Part shown: piece after piece, positions 6,301-6,874 of the stretch
How the letters are laid out: each line of letters begins with the position of its first letter
How positions within the stretch are numbered: position 1 is the first letter of the stretch
Assembly (NCBI GenBank): GCA_035689165.1
Contig: DASSLZ010000324.1
Location: 1-6,874 of the forward strand
DNA: 6,874 bases
Direction of reading: 5' to 3'
DNA from: DASQJL01 sp035689165
GTDB lineage: Bacteria > Eisenbacteria > RBG-16-71-46 > SZUA-252
Translations under genes and position numbers: made by a program
Notes under the pieces: generated by a model
What the model saw: the letters and a program-made list of their open reading frames with translations, nothing else
The model's database searches: none
Told to the model about the DNA's origin: nothing

Positions 6301-6874
6301 ATGCCCCTTTGCCCCTCCTGCCAACACGAGGTCGTGCCACCGGCCCGCTTCTGCACCGAGTGCGGCGCGGCGTTGACCGCTGCCGGCGCGACGCGGTCCT
6401 CGCCCGACTCCCATCCCTCGTCGCAAAGCTCGTCGTCGATCCACGGGCGCTTCGAGCCCGGCACCCGGCTGGGTACGCGGTATCGCGTCGTCGGGCTTTT
6501 GGGACGGGGCGGGATGGGGGAGGTCTATCGGGCCGACGACCTGGAGCTGAACCAGTCGGTCGCGCTCAAGTTCCTGCCCGAGAAGGTGGCGCGGAACCCA
6601 TCCGACCTCGCCAGGCTCCGCCAGGAAGTGCGGATCGCCCGCCAGATCGCGCATCCGAACGTCTGCCGCACGTACGACATCTCCGAGGCGGGCGGCCAGG
6701 TTTTCGTGGTGATGGAGTACGTGGACGGCGAGGACCTCGCGTCGGTGCTTCGCCGGCTGGGACGGCCGACCCCGGATAAGGCGCTCGAGATCGCCCGGCA
6801 GCTCTGCCTGGGGCTGGGCGCGGCGCACGAGAACGGCGTCCTCCACCGGGACTTGAAGCCCGCGAACATCATGA
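6301..6874 (+). CDS. Zinc-ribbon Ser/Thr protein kinase (3' partial)
   Basis: The first 191 residues of a Hanks-type (PknB-like) kinase are present, and the window ends inside the catalytic loop. The N-terminus is a zinc ribbon, CPSC (4-7) and CTEC (18-21), which should bind one Zn. A Ser-rich linker (about 31-48) leads to the kinase domain. The glycine loop is LLGRGGMGEVYRADD (66-80), the ATP-binding lysine is Lys90 in VALKFL, the helix-C glutamate is probably Glu109, the hinge is VMEYVDGEDL (137-146), and the catalytic loop is HRDLKPANI (182-190) with Asp184, Lys186 and Asn189. All essential N-lobe residues are intact, so it should be active. The start has no clear ribosome binding site; the zinc ribbon fixes it. 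Such kinases usually continue into TPR, WD40 or PASTA-like parts, which cannot be seen here. The substrate is unknown. Confidence 0.93.
   Translation, partial: MPLCPSCQHEVVPPARFCTECGAALTAAGATRSSPDSHPSSQSSSSIHGRFEPGTRLGTRYRVVGLLGRGGMGEVYRADDLELNQSVALKFLPEKVARNPSDLARLRQEVRIARQIAHPNVCRTYDISEAGGQVFVVMEYVDGEDLASVLRRLGRPTPDKALEIARQLCLGLGAAHENGVLHRDLKPANIM

Noticed and set aside
6220..6846. A minus-strand frame of 208 codons opposite the kinase.
   Set aside because: It lies antisense to an unmistakable kinase domain and shows no motifs of its own.

Overview
The window looks like a stretch of chromosome from a high-GC, Gram-negative-type bacterium. Two genes carry envelope signals: a signal-peptide protein ending in a C-terminal Phe, as outer-membrane barrels do, and a membrane-anchored coiled-coil protein. 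A fused System II cytochrome c biogenesis protein and a Ser/Thr kinase with an N-terminal zinc ribbon point towards deep-branching environmental phyla such as Candidatus Eisenbacteria, Acidobacteriota or Gemmatimonadota. That placement is inference from gene style; no marker gene is present. I see no rRNA, tRNA, insertion sequence, phage gene or CRISPR array.

Layout from left to right. (1) 1-578 (+): the 3' part of a protein with two copies of a Trp/Tyr-rich domain joined by an Arg/Asp low-complexity linker, followed by a strong hairpin at 607-638. (2) 724-1581 (+): an exported, probably outer-membrane beta-barrel protein with a textbook ribosome binding site. (3) 1619-3871 (-): a 750-residue ResB-CcsA fusion (CcsBA-type haem exporter and cytochrome c synthase) with all four expected haem-site histidines and the WWD motif; it converges on gene 2, with 37 bases between the stops. 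(4) 3872-3982: a gap filled by nested inverted repeats, directly upstream of the GTG start of ccsBA. (5) 3983-4489 (-): a DinB-fold protein. (6) 4490-4775: a divergent intergenic region with a stable hairpin and a T-run. (7) 4776-5642 (+): a membrane-anchored coiled-coil protein of an uncharacterised family, followed by two hairpins, the second a likely intrinsic terminator. (8) 5750-6223 (-): a conserved-looking protein of unknown function. (9) 6301-6874 (+): the start of a zinc-ribbon Ser/Thr protein kinase, cut by the window end.

The genes do not form an evident single pathway. Only dinB and ccsBA are co-directional neighbours, and the structured 111-base gap argues against tight coupling. 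The clearest shared theme is the cell envelope: the barrel protein, periplasmic cytochrome c maturation and the anchored coiled-coil protein. I did not find a convincing new multi-gene system. The points most worth a second look are the nested inverted repeats before ccsBA, the signal-peptide-like junction with a possible internal start inside ccsBA, the DinB protein that appears to lack a metal-binding histidine, and the three families of unknown function.
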